From positions 1 through 17,279 of the forward strand of contig CAUGVQ010000038.1 of assembly GCA_959602875.1 (NCBI GenBank): a stretch of 17,279 bases of DNA, given 5' to 3'. The DNA is from an uncultured Collinsella sp. Lineage in GTDB: Bacteria > Actinomycetota > Coriobacteriia > Coriobacteriales > Coriobacteriaceae. Shown here one piece after another: positions 6,204 through 15,031 of the stretch. A program made the translations under genes and the position numbers. Numbering within the stretch: position 1 is the stretch's first letter; every line of letters starts with the position of its first letter. The notes below the pieces were generated by a model. It was not told the origin of the DNA and did no database searches. It saw only the letters and a program-made list of their open reading frames with translations.

Positions 6204-7553
6204 TTAGTCGTTCTTCTCCGCGCCCTCGCTCCACGCCTCAACGTCCTCGATGCGAATGACGCTTGCCACGCGGTCGACCTCGTCCATACCGTCGAAGATC
6301 TTGATGGCGGCGTGCACGTCGCGCTCGAGTGCCTTGTGCGTGAGGAATACGACCGAGCAGGTGGTGCCGTTGCCGTCTTTGAGCTGGTGGATGGTCGAAA
6401 TGGAGATACCGGCCTTGGCAAAGGCGGAGACCACGGGCGCGAGCGTGCCCACGCGGTCCTCGACCATAAGGCGGATGTAGTAGCGGGTCTCGAGCTCCTC
6501 GATGGAGCGCAGGGGAAGCACGCAGTCGTAGGGCTCGACCTCGGGCATGGGGCCCTCGCCGCGGGCGATGGCATCGGCGAGCTCGAGCACATCGCCCACC
6601 ACGGCGCTCGCGGTGGGGAAAGAGCCTGCGCCCGCGCCGTAGAACATGGTCTCGCCCACGGCGTCGCCCACCACAAAGACGGCGTTCATGGCGCCCGAAA
6701 CGCCGGCGAGCATATGGTCGGCGGGGATCATAGTGGGGTGCACGCGCACGTCCACGCCCGAGGCGGTGTTGCGCGCGATGCCGAGGAGCTTCACACGGTA
6801 GCCGAGCTCGCGCGCCTGGGCGATGTCGGCGGCGGATACGTTGCGGATGCCCTGCATGTAGACGTCGTCGGTGGTGACGCGGGTGTGGAAGGCGATCGAC
6901 GAGAGGATGGCGACCTTGCTTGCGGCGTCAAAGCCGTCGACGTCTGCCGAGGGGTCGGCCTCGGCGTAGCCCAGGCGCTGCGCGTCGGCAAGTACCTCGT
7001 CGTAGTCAAGGCCCTCGGTCTCCATACGGGAGAGCATGTAGTTGGTGGTGCCGTTCAGGATGCCCGCGACGGTGAGAATCTCGTTGCCGGTGAGGGCGTG
7101 CTCGAGGGCGTTCACGATGGGGATGCCGCCTGCGGCAGCTGCCTCGCACTTGAGCTGCACGCCGTGCTCTGCCGCGAGGCGCGCGAGCCGCTCCACGTGG
7201 CGGCCGAGCAACGCCTTGTTGGCGGTGACTACATGCTTGCCGGCGGCAAAGGCGGCCTCAAAGATCTCGGTCGCGGGGTGCTCGCCGCCGATGAGCTCGA
7301 CCACGATGTCAACGGCGGGGTCCGCCACAAGCTCGCGCCAGTCGCTCGTGAGGGTGCCGGGTGCGAGCCCCAGCTCGGCCTCGCGCTCGGGACGCATGTC
7401 GCAGACGCGGGCGATGGTTAGGTCGATGCCGTAGGCGCGCAGGTACTCCTCGCGGTGGCGCAGGATCGTGCGCGCGGTGCCGCCGCCCACGGTGCCGAGG
7501 CCGATGATGCCCACGCCCACGGTGCGTGCGGTCTTGTCTGTAGCGGCGGTCAT
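6204..7553 (-). CDS. hom: Homoserine dehydrogenase with C-terminal ACT domain
   Basis: This cytosolic enzyme reduces aspartate semialdehyde to homoserine with NAD(P)H, feeding threonine, methionine and isoleucine synthesis. It has 449 residues from ATG 7553. AAAGGAG (complement of 7561-7567) fixes this start, and the longer frame to 7808 has no support. The Rossmann motif GIIGLGTVG is at 15-23, ANKALL at 111-116 and the NGTTNYML segment at 167-174. Catalytic Asp209 and Lys213 are in DGFDAASK. An ACT regulatory domain spans about 357-440 (YYIRLMVEDRVGTLAPVVSA), implying feedback control, typically by threonine. It stops at TAA followed in frame by TAG. It is convergent with dltD and divergent from the liv operon. 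The monofunctional form lacks the aspartokinase domain of ThrA. Confidence 0.96.
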   Translation of the reverse strand: MTAATDKTARTVGVGIIGLGTVGGGTARTILRHREEYLRAYGIDLTIARVCDMRPEREAELGLAPGTLTSDWRELVADPAVDIVVELIGGEHPATEIFEAAFAAGKHVVTANKALLGRHVERLARLAAEHGVQLKCEAAAAGGIPIVNALEHALTGNEILTVAGILNGTTNYMLSRMETEGLDYDEVLADAQRLGYAEADPSADVDGFDAASKVAILSSIAFHTRVTTDDVYMQGIRNVSAADIAQARELGYRVKLLGIARNTASGVDVRVHPTMIPADHMLAGVSGAMNAVFVVGDAVGETMFYGAGAGSFPTASAVVGDVLELADAIARGEGPMPEVEPYDCVLPLRSIEELETRYYIRLMVEDRVGTLAPVVSAFAKAGISISTIHQLKDGNGTTCSVVFLTHKALERDVHAAIKIFDGMDEVDRVASVIRIEDVEAWSEGAEKND

Positions 7554-7925
7554 GGCATGTCTCCTTTGCGGTCGAGTGCCGGATATGCTCGGGCGCCGCG
7601 CGCCGGTGCGGCGTCGCGGGGTATTCGTCTTGCCAACCCTAGGGGACCGGCGGCACGACCGCACACCGACCTCCGCCTGAAACCAAGATGTAACATGGCT
7701 TCTACGCTGCGGGTTGTCTTTAAAGCGCAGGTAGACTTTACCATAATGGTGTGCGCCGCGCGGGCGGGCGCCGCGAGGCGGCCTGCTTGGCGTGTTTGAC
7801 CTTACCAACTCTCCAAAAAACGAGTAAGGTTATCGTCACCGCTATTGCTCGGGCGATGGCGCGTATATCACCAACCGTCAGCACGCACGCGCTATGGCAG
7901 GCGCGATTAAGGGAAGGAGCGTCGC
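7554..7925. promoter_or_regulatory. Divergent hom / liv intergenic region
   Basis: This 372-base region has no convincing gene. It holds two dyads. One is a perfect 11-bp palindrome ACCAT-A-ATGGT at 7740-7750. The other is a 7-bp inverted repeat ACCTTAC (7799-7805) and GTAAGGT (7824-7830) around an A-rich 18-base loop. A TTGACC at 7796-7801 overlaps the second dyad but lacks a -10 at the right distance. AAGACA on the minus strand near 7720 is a possible weak hom -35. I see no T-box, threonine leader peptide or riboswitch. The promoters of both operons must lie here, but I cannot place them firmly. Confidence 0.4.
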
Positions 7926-9161
7926 ATGACCAACATGAATTTCAACCCCCAGATGAGCCGTCGTACCCTCATCGCCGGCGCTACCGCGCTCGGCGCCGCC
8001 GGCATCCTCGCCGGTTGCTCGGGCGACGGTGACACCGCCCCCGCGGCCGGCGCCTTTAAGATCGGCGGCATCGGACCCACCACCGGTGGCGCCGCCATCT
8101 ACGGCAACGCCGTCAAGAACGGCGCCCAGATCGCCGTCGACGAGATCAACGCCGAGGGCGGCGACGTCCAGTTCGAGCTGAACTTCCAGGATGACGAGAA
8201 CGACGCCGAGCGCTCCGTCAACGCCTACAACAACCTCAAGGACTGGGGCATGCAGATCCTCGTCGGTACCGTCACCACCACCCCGTGCGTGGCCGTCTCC
8301 GCCGAGACCAACACCGACAACCTCTTCCAGCTGACTCCGTCCGGTTCTTCGACCGACGTCATCGGCGGCTTTGAGGATGCTGATGGCAACATCTCCATCC
8401 CGCGCAAGGAGAACGTCTTCCAGATGTGCTTTACCGACCCCAACCAGGGTGCGGCATCCGCGCAGTACATCTCCGAGCAGCAGCTCGGCACCAAGATCGC
8501 CATCATTTACAACATCTCCGACACCTACTCCACGGGCATCTACAACAGCTTCAAGGCTGAGGCCGCCGACCTCGGCCTCGAGATCGTGTCCGAGACCTCG
8601 TTTACCGAGGACAACCAGACCGACTTCTCCGTCCAGCTGAACGACGCCAAGAACGCCGGCGCCGACCTCGTGTTCCTGCCCATCTACTACACCCCGATCT
8701 CGCTTCTGCTCACGCAGGCCAACCAGATGGGCTACGCGCCCAAGTGGTTTGGCGTCGACGGCATGGACGGCCTGCTCACCGTTGAGGGCTTCGATACCTC
8801 GCTTGCCGAGGGCTGCATGCTCCTGACGCCGTTCGTCGCCACCGCCGAGGATGAGGCCACCAAGGCCTTCGTCGGCACCTACAACGAGAAGTTCGGCGAG
8901 ACCCCCAACCAGTTCGCCGCCGACGCCTACGACTGCGTCTACGCACTCAAGCAGGCCATCGAGACCGCTGGTGTCTCCGCCGACGCTGACTTCACCGAGA
9001 TCTGCGACGCGCTCGTTGAGACCTTCACCTCGTCCGACTTTGCCTTTACCGGCCTCACCACCGCCGGCGAGGAGGCCACGTGGGCCGATACCGGTGAGAT
9101 CTCCAAGCAGCCCATGGGTATGGTCATCCAGGGCGGCGTCTACATGCCGCTCGACGCGTAA
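7926..9161 (+). CDS. livJ: Branched-chain amino acid ABC transporter substrate-binding lipoprotein
   Basis: This extracytoplasmic lipoprotein captures leucine, isoleucine or valine and delivers it to the LivHM permease. It has 411 residues. The signal segment SRRTLIAGATALGAAGILAGC contains twin arginines (12-13) and a lipobox ending at Cys31, so it may be a Tat-exported lipoprotein. The mature part has the type I periplasmic-binding fold: IGGIGPTTGGAAIYG, NGAQIAVDEINAEGG, QDDENDAERSVNAYNN, then TDPNQGAASAQYI and DSYSTGIY-like segments. AAGGAG (7914-7919) precedes the ATG. Codon use is strongly biased to ACC, ATC and AAC, which suggests high expression. It is the first gene of livJHMGF, separated from livH by a hairpin terminator. 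The exact ligand cannot be read from the sequence. Confidence 0.93.
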   Translation: MTNMNFNPQMSRRTLIAGATALGAAGILAGCSGDGDTAPAAGAFKIGGIGPTTGGAAIYGNAVKNGAQIAVDEINAEGGDVQFELNFQDDENDAERSVNAYNNLKDWGMQILVGTVTTTPCVAVSAETNTDNLFQLTPSGSSTDVIGGFEDADGNISIPRKENVFQMCFTDPNQGAASAQYISEQQLGTKIAIIYNISDTYSTGIYNSFKAEAADLGLEIVSETSFTEDNQTDFSVQLNDAKNAGADLVFLPIYYTPISLLLTQANQMGYAPKWFGVDGMDGLLTVEGFDTSLAEGCMLLTPFVATAEDEATKAFVGTYNEKFGETPNQFAADAYDCVYALKQAIETAGVSADADFTEICDALVETFTSSDFAFTGLTTAGEEATWADTGEISKQPMGMVIQGGVYMPLDA

Positions 9162-9196
9162 GCTCGCGTCCGACCGGCTCTGACGCCTAGATTCGG

Positions 9197-9232
9197 GCGG
9201 AGACCACCGCGCGCACGGTGGTCTCCGCTTTT
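9197..9232 (+). terminator. Hairpin terminator or attenuator between livJ and livH
   Basis: A perfect 13-bp stem (9197-9209 with 9216-9228, arms reading GCGGAGACCACCG and its complement) has a six-base loop and is followed by TTTT at 9229-9232. The livH start is only 18 bases downstream, so partial readthrough would give excess binding protein over permease, a common arrangement in ABC operons. The U-tract is short. Confidence 0.8.
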
Positions 9233-9239
9233 CACATGG

Positions 9240-9246
9240 AAGGAGG
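9240..9246 (+). promoter_or_regulatory. livH ribosome binding site selecting a GTG start
   Basis: AAGGAGG lies four bases before GTG 9251. The longer frame from 9218 would begin inside the terminator stem, and the ATG at 9236 has no binding site, so GTG 9251 is the likely start. Confidence 0.7.
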
Positions 9247-9250
9247 GGAC

Positions 9251-10132
9251 GTGGAAGTTCTCACCAACCTCATCAACGGTATGAGTTTGGGCAGCGTCTA
9301 CGCCATCATCGCGCTCGGGTACACCATGGTGTACGGCATCGCCAAGATGCTCAACTTCGCCCACGGCGACGTCATCATGGTCGGCGCCTACATCTGCTTC
9401 TGCGCCGTGAGCTACCTGGGGCTGCCCGCCATTGCCGGTGTGGCGCTCTCGGTTGTGGGTTGCACCGTGCTCGGCATCGTGGTCGAGCGCCTCGCCTACA
9501 AGCCGCTGCGCAACGCTCCCAGCTTGAACGTGCTCATCACCGCCATCGGCGTGAGCTATTTCTTGCAGAACGCCGCACTGCTCATCATGGGCTCCGACCC
9601 CAAGAGCTTCTCTTCGATCATCAGCCTGCCGGCGCTCAACCTCTTTGACGGTGCACTCACCATCTCGGCAACGGCGGTGCTCACCATCCTCGCTTGCGTG
9701 GCGATCATGGTTGCGCTCACGATGTTCACGGGCAAGACCAAGATGGGCAAGGCCATGCGCGCCTGCTCCGAGGATCGCGACGCCGCGCAGCTCATGGGTA
9801 TCAACGTGAACTCCACCATTTCGATGGTCTTTGCCATCGGCTCGGGCCTTGCCGCCATCGCCGGTGTGCTCATGTGCCTCGCGTACCCCACGCTCATGCC
9901 CACCACGGGCTCCATGCCCGGCATCAAGGCCTTCACGGCGGCGGTGCTTGGCGGCATCGGCTCCATTCCCGGCGCGGCGCTCGGCGGCATTCTGCTTGGC
10001 GTTATCGAGATCTTCGCCCGCGCCTACATCTCCACGCAGATCGCCGACGCGGTGGTCTTTGCGGTGCTCATCGTGATTCTGCTCATCCGTCCCGCCGGCC
10101 TTCTCGGCAAGCCGGTCAACGAGAAGGTGTAG
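9251..10132 (+). CDS. livH: Branched-chain amino acid ABC transporter permease LivH
   Basis: This integral membrane subunit forms, with LivM, the channel of the LIV-type importer. It has 293 residues from GTG 9251, matching the usual 290-308. It is almost entirely hydrophobic spans. The family N-terminus is LTNLINGMSLGSVYAIIALGYTMVYGI, with LNFAHGDVIMVGAY soon after. The cytoplasmic coupling region KTKMGKAMRACSEDRDAAQLMGINV is characteristic of LivH-type permeases. The C-terminal part has AVLGGIGSIPGAALGGILLG and ends IRPAGLLGKPVNEKV. The stop TAG at 10130-10132 is directly followed by livM. Confidence 0.95.
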   Translation: MEVLTNLINGMSLGSVYAIIALGYTMVYGIAKMLNFAHGDVIMVGAYICFCAVSYLGLPAIAGVALSVVGCTVLGIVVERLAYKPLRNAPSLNVLITAIGVSYFLQNAALLIMGSDPKSFSSIISLPALNLFDGALTISATAVLTILACVAIMVALTMFTGKTKMGKAMRACSEDRDAAQLMGINVNSTISMVFAIGSGLAAIAGVLMCLAYPTLMPTTGSMPGIKAFTAAVLGGIGSIPGAALGGILLGVIEIFARAYISTQIADAVVFAVLIVILLIRPAGLLGKPVNEKV

Positions 10133-10141
10133 GTGAGAGGT

Positions 10142-11245
10142 ATGGGAATCAAGATGTTAAAGCCGCAGACGCGGTCTACCATCATCACCTATGCGATCGT
10201 TGTCGGTGCCTTTGTCCTCGTGACGATCTTGGACGGCCTCGGGCTCATCTCGCATTCGCTCTCGGGCCAGCTCGTGCCCATCTGCGCGTACGTGTCGCTT
10301 GCGGTGTCGCTGAACCTCGTCGTTGGTGTCTCGGGCGAGCTGTCGCTCGGACACGCCGGCTTCATGAGCGTCGGCGCCTTCACGGGCGTCGTCGTGGCAG
10401 GCTGCATGGCGCGCGCCGGCGTGGAGAACGGGATTCTGCTCTTTGTGGGCGCTGCTGTGGTCGGCGCCATCGCCGCCGGTGTCATCGGCTTTTTGGTGGG
10501 CATCCCCGTCATGCGCCTGCGCGGCGACTACCTCGCTATCGTGACGCTCGCCTTTGGTGAGATCATCAAGAATCTGCTCAACATCTTCTACGTGGGCGTG
10601 GACGACGCGGGCCTGCATTTCTCGCTCACCGACTCCGCCTCCCTCGGCATGAGCAAGGGTACCATCCTCATCAACGGACCCAAGGGCGCGGTGGGCATCG
10701 AGAAGGTCTCGACCTTCTTCATCGGCATCGTGCTCGTGCTCGTGACCGTGGCCGTGGTGCTGAACCTCATGCACAGCCGCGACGGCCGCGCAATCATGGC
10801 CGTACGCGACAACCGCATCGCCGCGGAGAGCGTGGGTATCAACACTACCAAGTACCGCCTCATGGCCTTTACCGTGGCCTCCGCCCTTGCCGGCGCGGCG
10901 GGCGTGCTCTACGCCATGAACTACTCCACCATCGTGCCGTCGCAGTTCGACTTCAACCAGTCGATTCTGATCCTCGTGTACGTGGTGCTCGGCGGCATGG
11001 GCAACATCTCGGGCTCGATCATCTCGGCCGCCTTCCTGACAGTGCTGCCCGAGGTGCTGCGTCCCATCAACAACTACCGTATGCTCCTCTACGCGATCGT
11101 CCTCATTCTCGTGATGGTCGTGCCGCACACCAAGATCTACCAGCGTATCGCCGACGCGCTGCGCCGTCGTTTCCGCAAGGGTGACTTTGACGACGCGCCC
11201 GTTGCCGAGGCTGTTGCCGAGGAAGGGGGCGAGGCGCATGAGTAG
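10142..11245 (+). CDS. livM: Branched-chain amino acid ABC transporter permease LivM
   Basis: This is the second membrane permease subunit of the LIV importer, with 367 residues from ATG 10142. AGGTGA (10131-10136) sits five bases upstream. An alternative GTG at 10133, immediately after the livH stop, would add three residues. Family features are VSLNLVVGVSGELSLGHAGFMSVGAF near the N-terminus, IPVMRLRGDYLAIVTLAFGEI mid-protein, the coupling segment SRDGRAIMAVRDNRIAAESVGI, and LGGMGNISGSIISAAFLTVLPE. The C-terminal tail (about 30 residues after the last membrane span) is charged and rich in Asp, Glu and Ala. Its end overlaps livG by 8 bases. Confidence 0.94.
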   Translation: MGIKMLKPQTRSTIITYAIVVGAFVLVTILDGLGLISHSLSGQLVPICAYVSLAVSLNLVVGVSGELSLGHAGFMSVGAFTGVVVAGCMARAGVENGILLFVGAAVVGAIAAGVIGFLVGIPVMRLRGDYLAIVTLAFGEIIKNLLNIFYVGVDDAGLHFSLTDSASLGMSKGTILINGPKGAVGIEKVSTFFIGIVLVLVTVAVVLNLMHSRDGRAIMAVRDNRIAAESVGINTTKYRLMAFTVASALAGAAGVLYAMNYSTIVPSQFDFNQSILILVYVVLGGMGNISGSIISAAFLTVLPEVLRPINNYRMLLYAIVLILVMVVPHTKIYQRIADALRRRFRKGDFDDAPVAEAVAEEGGEAHE

Positions 11246-12113
11246 GCTCACCGACTTTGCCAAGCAGCGCCGCGAGAACACCAAGATGGTGCCGGTGCCG
11301 AGCGTCTCGATCATGCCCGAGCGCGACCTCGGTAAGGCGCCAGCGCTCGAGTGCCTGCACCTGGGCATTGACTTTGGCGGCCTCAAGGCGGTCGACGACT
11401 TCAACATCACCGTCGGTCGGACCGAGATCTGCGGCCTCATCGGCCCCAACGGTGCGGGTAAGACCACGGTCTTCAACCTGCTCACCAAGGTCTACCAGCC
11501 CACGCGCGGCACCATCATCGTCGACGGCCAGGACACCGCCGGTCTCGACCCGGCGCGCGTGAACCGCCTGGGCGTGGCGCGCACCTTCCAGAACATCCGC
11601 CTCTTCAACACGCTTACCGTGGAGGAGAACGTGGCGGTCGGTCTGCACAACCAGCACCACTGCGGCATGGCGACCTCCATTTTGCGCCTGCCCCACCACT
11701 GGAAGAGCGAGAAGTACTACCACGACCGTGCCCTCGAGCTGCTCGACATCTTTGATATGACGGGCCTTGCCGACCACGAGGCGGGAAGCCTGCCCTACGG
11801 CGCCCAGCGCCGCCTGGAGATTGTGCGCGCGCTTGCCACGAACCCCAAGCTCCTACTTCTGGACGAGCCGGCGGCGGGCATGAACCCCTCCGAGACGGCC
11901 GAGCTCATGGAGAACATCGTCAAGATCCGCGACCAGTTCCAGATTGCGATCATGCTCATCGAGCACGACATGAACCTCGTCATGAACATCTGCGAGGGCA
12001 TCTGCGTGCTCAACTTTGGCAAGATCATCGCCAAGGGCACGCCCGAGGAGATCCAGCAAAACGACGCCGTCATCGAGGCGTATCTCGGCAAGCAGAACAA
12101 GGAGGTGGCCTAG
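11238..12113 (+). CDS. livG: Branched-chain amino acid ABC transporter ATP-binding protein LivG
   Basis: This cytosolic ATPase energises LivHM together with LivF. It has 291 residues from ATG 11238, which overlaps the livM end and follows AAGGGGG (about 11223-11229). Walker A GPNGAGKTT is at 69-77. The family-typical signature LPYGAQRRLEIVRALA begins at 185, Walker B LLLLDE is at 205-210, and the H-loop is IEHDM with His243. The segment GVARTFQNIRLFNTLTVEENV is diagnostic of LivG. It is somewhat longer than the usual 255 because of an N-terminal extension of about 30 residues (SRLTDFAKQRRENTK). livF begins at the base after its stop. Confidence 0.95.
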   Translation: MSRLTDFAKQRRENTKMVPVPSVSIMPERDLGKAPALECLHLGIDFGGLKAVDDFNITVGRTEICGLIGPNGAGKTTVFNLLTKVYQPTRGTIIVDGQDTAGLDPARVNRLGVARTFQNIRLFNTLTVEENVAVGLHNQHHCGMATSILRLPHHWKSEKYYHDRALELLDIFDMTGLADHEAGSLPYGAQRRLEIVRALATNPKLLLLDEPAAGMNPSETAELMENIVKIRDQFQIAIMLIEHDMNLVMNICEGICVLNFGKIIAKGTPEEIQQNDAVIEAYLGKQNKEVA

Positions 12114-12815
<702 letters not shown>

Positions 12816-12844
12816 CGCCGCGCCGCCAACCATAGCGGGATTTT

Positions 12845-12890
12845 GGGCCGCCGCCTTTGCCGTTGGGGCAGGGCGGCGGCCCTTGTTTGT
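12845..12890 (+). terminator. Intrinsic terminator of the liv operon
   Basis: A perfect 11-bp GC stem (GGGCCGCCGCC at 12845-12855 with its complement at 12872-12882) closes a 16-base loop. It is followed by TTGTTTGT at 12883-12890. It lies 30 bases after the livF stop and before cutC. Confidence 0.85.
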
Positions 12891-12938
12891 GCCACAATGG
12901 AGGGCGCAATCGTGTTCTTCAAAGGAAAGGACGTCCCC

Positions 12939-13622
12939 ATGTCTGACCTTCTGCGCGAGTTTTGCGCCGAGAACTTCACCTGCGTGCCGGCCGCCATCGA
13001 GGCGGGAGCGCGCCGCATCGAGCTCTGCGACAACCTGGCCGTTGGCGGCACCTCGCCCTCGATGGGGGTCATCGAGGCGACGGTCGATTACGCGCACGCC
13101 CACGGTGCCCGCGTGATGGCCATGGTGCGCCCGCGCGGTGGCGACTTTGTGTATGACGAGCGCGAGCTCCAGATGATGGAGACCGACGCGCGCATTGCCC
13201 TCGCCCTGGGGGTGGACGGCATCGTGTTCGGCTGTCTTGCGCAGGACGGCTCGGGCGCGTTTGAGCTCGACGTGGCGGCGCTCGAGCGCATCTCGGCCAT
13301 CGCCCGCGAGGCCGCCTCTGAGCGTGGGGAGGCCGTTGACATGACGTTCCACATGGCCTTTGACGCCCTGCCCGAGGAGCGCCAGCTCGACGCAATCGAC
13401 ACCATCGCCGGGCTCGGCTTCACGCGCATCTTGACGCACGGCGGCGTTGCCGGCACTCCCATCGAGGGCAACCTCGACCGCCTGGCCTCCTACATCGAGC
13501 GCGCCGCGGGCCGCTTGGTGATTCTGCCGGGCGCTGGCATCACGTGGGAGAACGTGGAGGCAATTGCCGAGCGTCTGGGTGTCTCTGAGTGCCACGGCAC
13601 CAAGATCGTAAAGCTCGCGTAG
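12939..13622 (+). CDS. cutC: CutC family protein (copper homeostasis family)
   Basis: This is a cytosolic TIM-barrel protein of the CutC family. The family has been linked to copper tolerance, but its biochemical role is unsettled. It has 227 residues from ATG 12939, preceded by GGAAAGGA (12924-12931). The frame continues upstream into the liv terminator and is not translated there. Family motifs are RRIELCDNLAVGGTSPS near residue 27, MVRPRGGDFVYDERELQMM, VDGIVFGCLAQDG, MTFHMAFDAL, RILTHGG, and LPGAGITWENV near the C-terminus. E. coli CutC is about 248 residues, so this is slightly short but complete. It forms a likely two-gene unit with the acetyltransferase 14 bases downstream. The nearest -10-like sequence (CACAAT, 12893-12898) lacks a -35. 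Confidence 0.92.
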   Translation: MSDLLREFCAENFTCVPAAIEAGARRIELCDNLAVGGTSPSMGVIEATVDYAHAHGARVMAMVRPRGGDFVYDERELQMMETDARIALALGVDGIVFGCLAQDGSGAFELDVAALERISAIAREAASERGEAVDMTFHMAFDALPEERQLDAIDTIAGLGFTRILTHGGVAGTPIEGNLDRLASYIERAAGRLVILPGAGITWENVEAIAERLGVSECHGTKIVKLA

Positions 13623-13636
13623 GGGAGGCGCCGTAC

Positions 13637-15031
13637 GTGACCGTCATCACAACGCAGCGCCTTGTTTTGCGGCCGTGGGACGAGGCGGATGCCCCGGCGC
13701 TCTTTCCGCTTGCAAGCGACCCCGCCGTGGGGCCGGCGGCGGGTTGGCCTGCACATGCGAGCGAGGAGGAGAGCCTCGGCGTCATTCGCGACGTGTTGCG
13801 TGTGCCGGGGAGCTTTGCGGTCTGCCTGCGCGACGTGGGCCCCGCAGGTGAGCCGGCGGGTACGCTCGTGGGCGCCATGGCGCTCAAAGATGCCGTCGTG
13901 AGCGCCTATGTGACGGGCACGGACGAGCGCGAGCTCGGCTATTGGATTGGCCGTCCGTTCTGGGGGCGCGGTTATGCGCCCGAGGCGGCGCGAGCCCTGA
14001 TGGCCCACGCGCGCCGCACCCTCGGCATCCGCACGGTCTGGCTCGGCTACTACGTGGGCAACCGCAAGTCGGCCCGCGTGCAGGACAAGCTCGGGTTTCG
14101 CTATGTGCGCACCGAGCGCGGCGTTGCGGTTCCCCTTTTGGGCGAGGTTCGCGACGAGGTGGTGAACCGCCTTGATCTGGCGGGCGGCCCCGCTGAAGCC
14201 TGCGTCGAGGATAGTGCCGAGAGCGTCGCCGCCACAGCCCCCGCGGGAGATGGTGCCGTCTCGCGCGCCGCTGCCGAGGATGCGTTGGCAGCCCGGGCGC
14301 TTGCGGTGCTTGCCGCCCAGCCCGATCCGGCACGCTTTCTGAGCATCACCGAACCGCTGCGCCTGGGCCGCGTTGCCGTGCGAGCGGCGGGCGAGGACCT
14401 CGGCGTGCTTGTGCGCTTCAGGCGCAACGGCGCCTACTTTGCCGCGCCCGTCGACGACGTGGCTGCCCGCATCATGGCGGGGCTCATCCCGGACCGCGCC
14501 CTCGTGAGTCTGCCCGATGACCGCTACCTGCCCATCTTTCTTGACGGCGCCGACGAGGCCGAGGTCGATCCGGGCCGCTACGAGCTCTGGGTGTACGAGG
14601 GCGCACTGTCGCCCGTGGCAACGGGTGCAGTCGCGCTGCCGGAGGGCTTTACCATCGCCCCACTTGGCACAGACGTTGCGGATGTGGTCGACGCGCACTA
14701 CAACCTGCTCAGCCGCTCGGGCATTGAGGACCACCTCGCCCGCGGTTGGATCCGCGGCGGCTTTGCTGCCGACGGTGCGCTCGCGGGCTTTATCGGCGAG
14801 CACGACGAGGCGTCGATGGGTATGCTCGAGGTCTTTCCCGAGGCGCGGCGCCACGGCTTTGCTCAGGCGCTCGAGGCGGCGCTCATCGGCGAGTTCCTCG
14901 CTGCGGGCCGCACGCCCTACTGCCACGTGGCGCCCGACAACGAGGCGTCCCGCGCGCTGCAGGCAAAGCTCGGCCTGCGCCGCGTGGACACCATCCAATG
15001 CTGGTTTGGGATGCCGGAGCGACACGCCTAA
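13637..15031 (+). CDS. Two-domain GNAT family N-acetyltransferase
   Basis: The protein has 464 residues from GTG 13637. GGGGAGG (13622-13628), overlapping the cutC stop, supports this start. Domain 1 (about 1-165) is RimJ/RimL-like: TQRLVLRPWDEADAPALF at the start, then the acetyl-CoA motif ELGYWIGRPFWGRGYAPEA at 99-117 and NRKSARVQDKLGFRYV. An Ala-rich linker (about 181-225) follows. The second half (about 226-464) has an N-terminal accessory region and then a GNAT core of the FR47 type: LAGFIGEHDEASMGMLEVFP, EARRHGFAQALEAAL, and HVAPDNEASRALQAKLGLRR. Both halves keep a recognisable acetyl-CoA loop. The substrates cannot be deduced. Its stop codon touches the first base of the downstream repeat element. 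Confidence 0.88.
   Translation: MTVITTQRLVLRPWDEADAPALFPLASDPAVGPAAGWPAHASEEESLGVIRDVLRVPGSFAVCLRDVGPAGEPAGTLVGAMALKDAVVSAYVTGTDERELGYWIGRPFWGRGYAPEAARALMAHARRTLGIRTVWLGYYVGNRKSARVQDKLGFRYVRTERGVAVPLLGEVRDEVVNRLDLAGGPAEACVEDSAESVAATAPAGDGAVSRAAAEDALAARALAVLAAQPDPARFLSITEPLRLGRVAVRAAGEDLGVLVRFRRNGAYFAAPVDDVAARIMAGLIPDRALVSLPDDRYLPIFLDGADEAEVDPGRYELWVYEGALSPVATGAVALPEGFTIAPLGTDVADVVDAHYNLLSRSGIEDHLARGWIRGGFAADGALAGFIGEHDEASMGMLEVFPEARRHGFAQALEAALIGEFLAAGRTPYCHVAPDNEASRALQAKLGLRRVDTIQCWFGMPERHA

Noticed and set aside
6162..7421. 419-codon plus-strand frame opposite hom
   Set aside because: It has the Val/Asp/Gly/His-rich composition typical of a shadow and starts with TTG inside the palindromic repeat. 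The homoserine dehydrogenase on the other strand is unambiguous.
7554..7925. T-box, leader peptide or riboswitch controlling hom or liv
   Set aside because: I found no T-box sequence, no run of Thr, Ile or Leu codons in a short leader frame, and no terminator with a U-tract in either direction.
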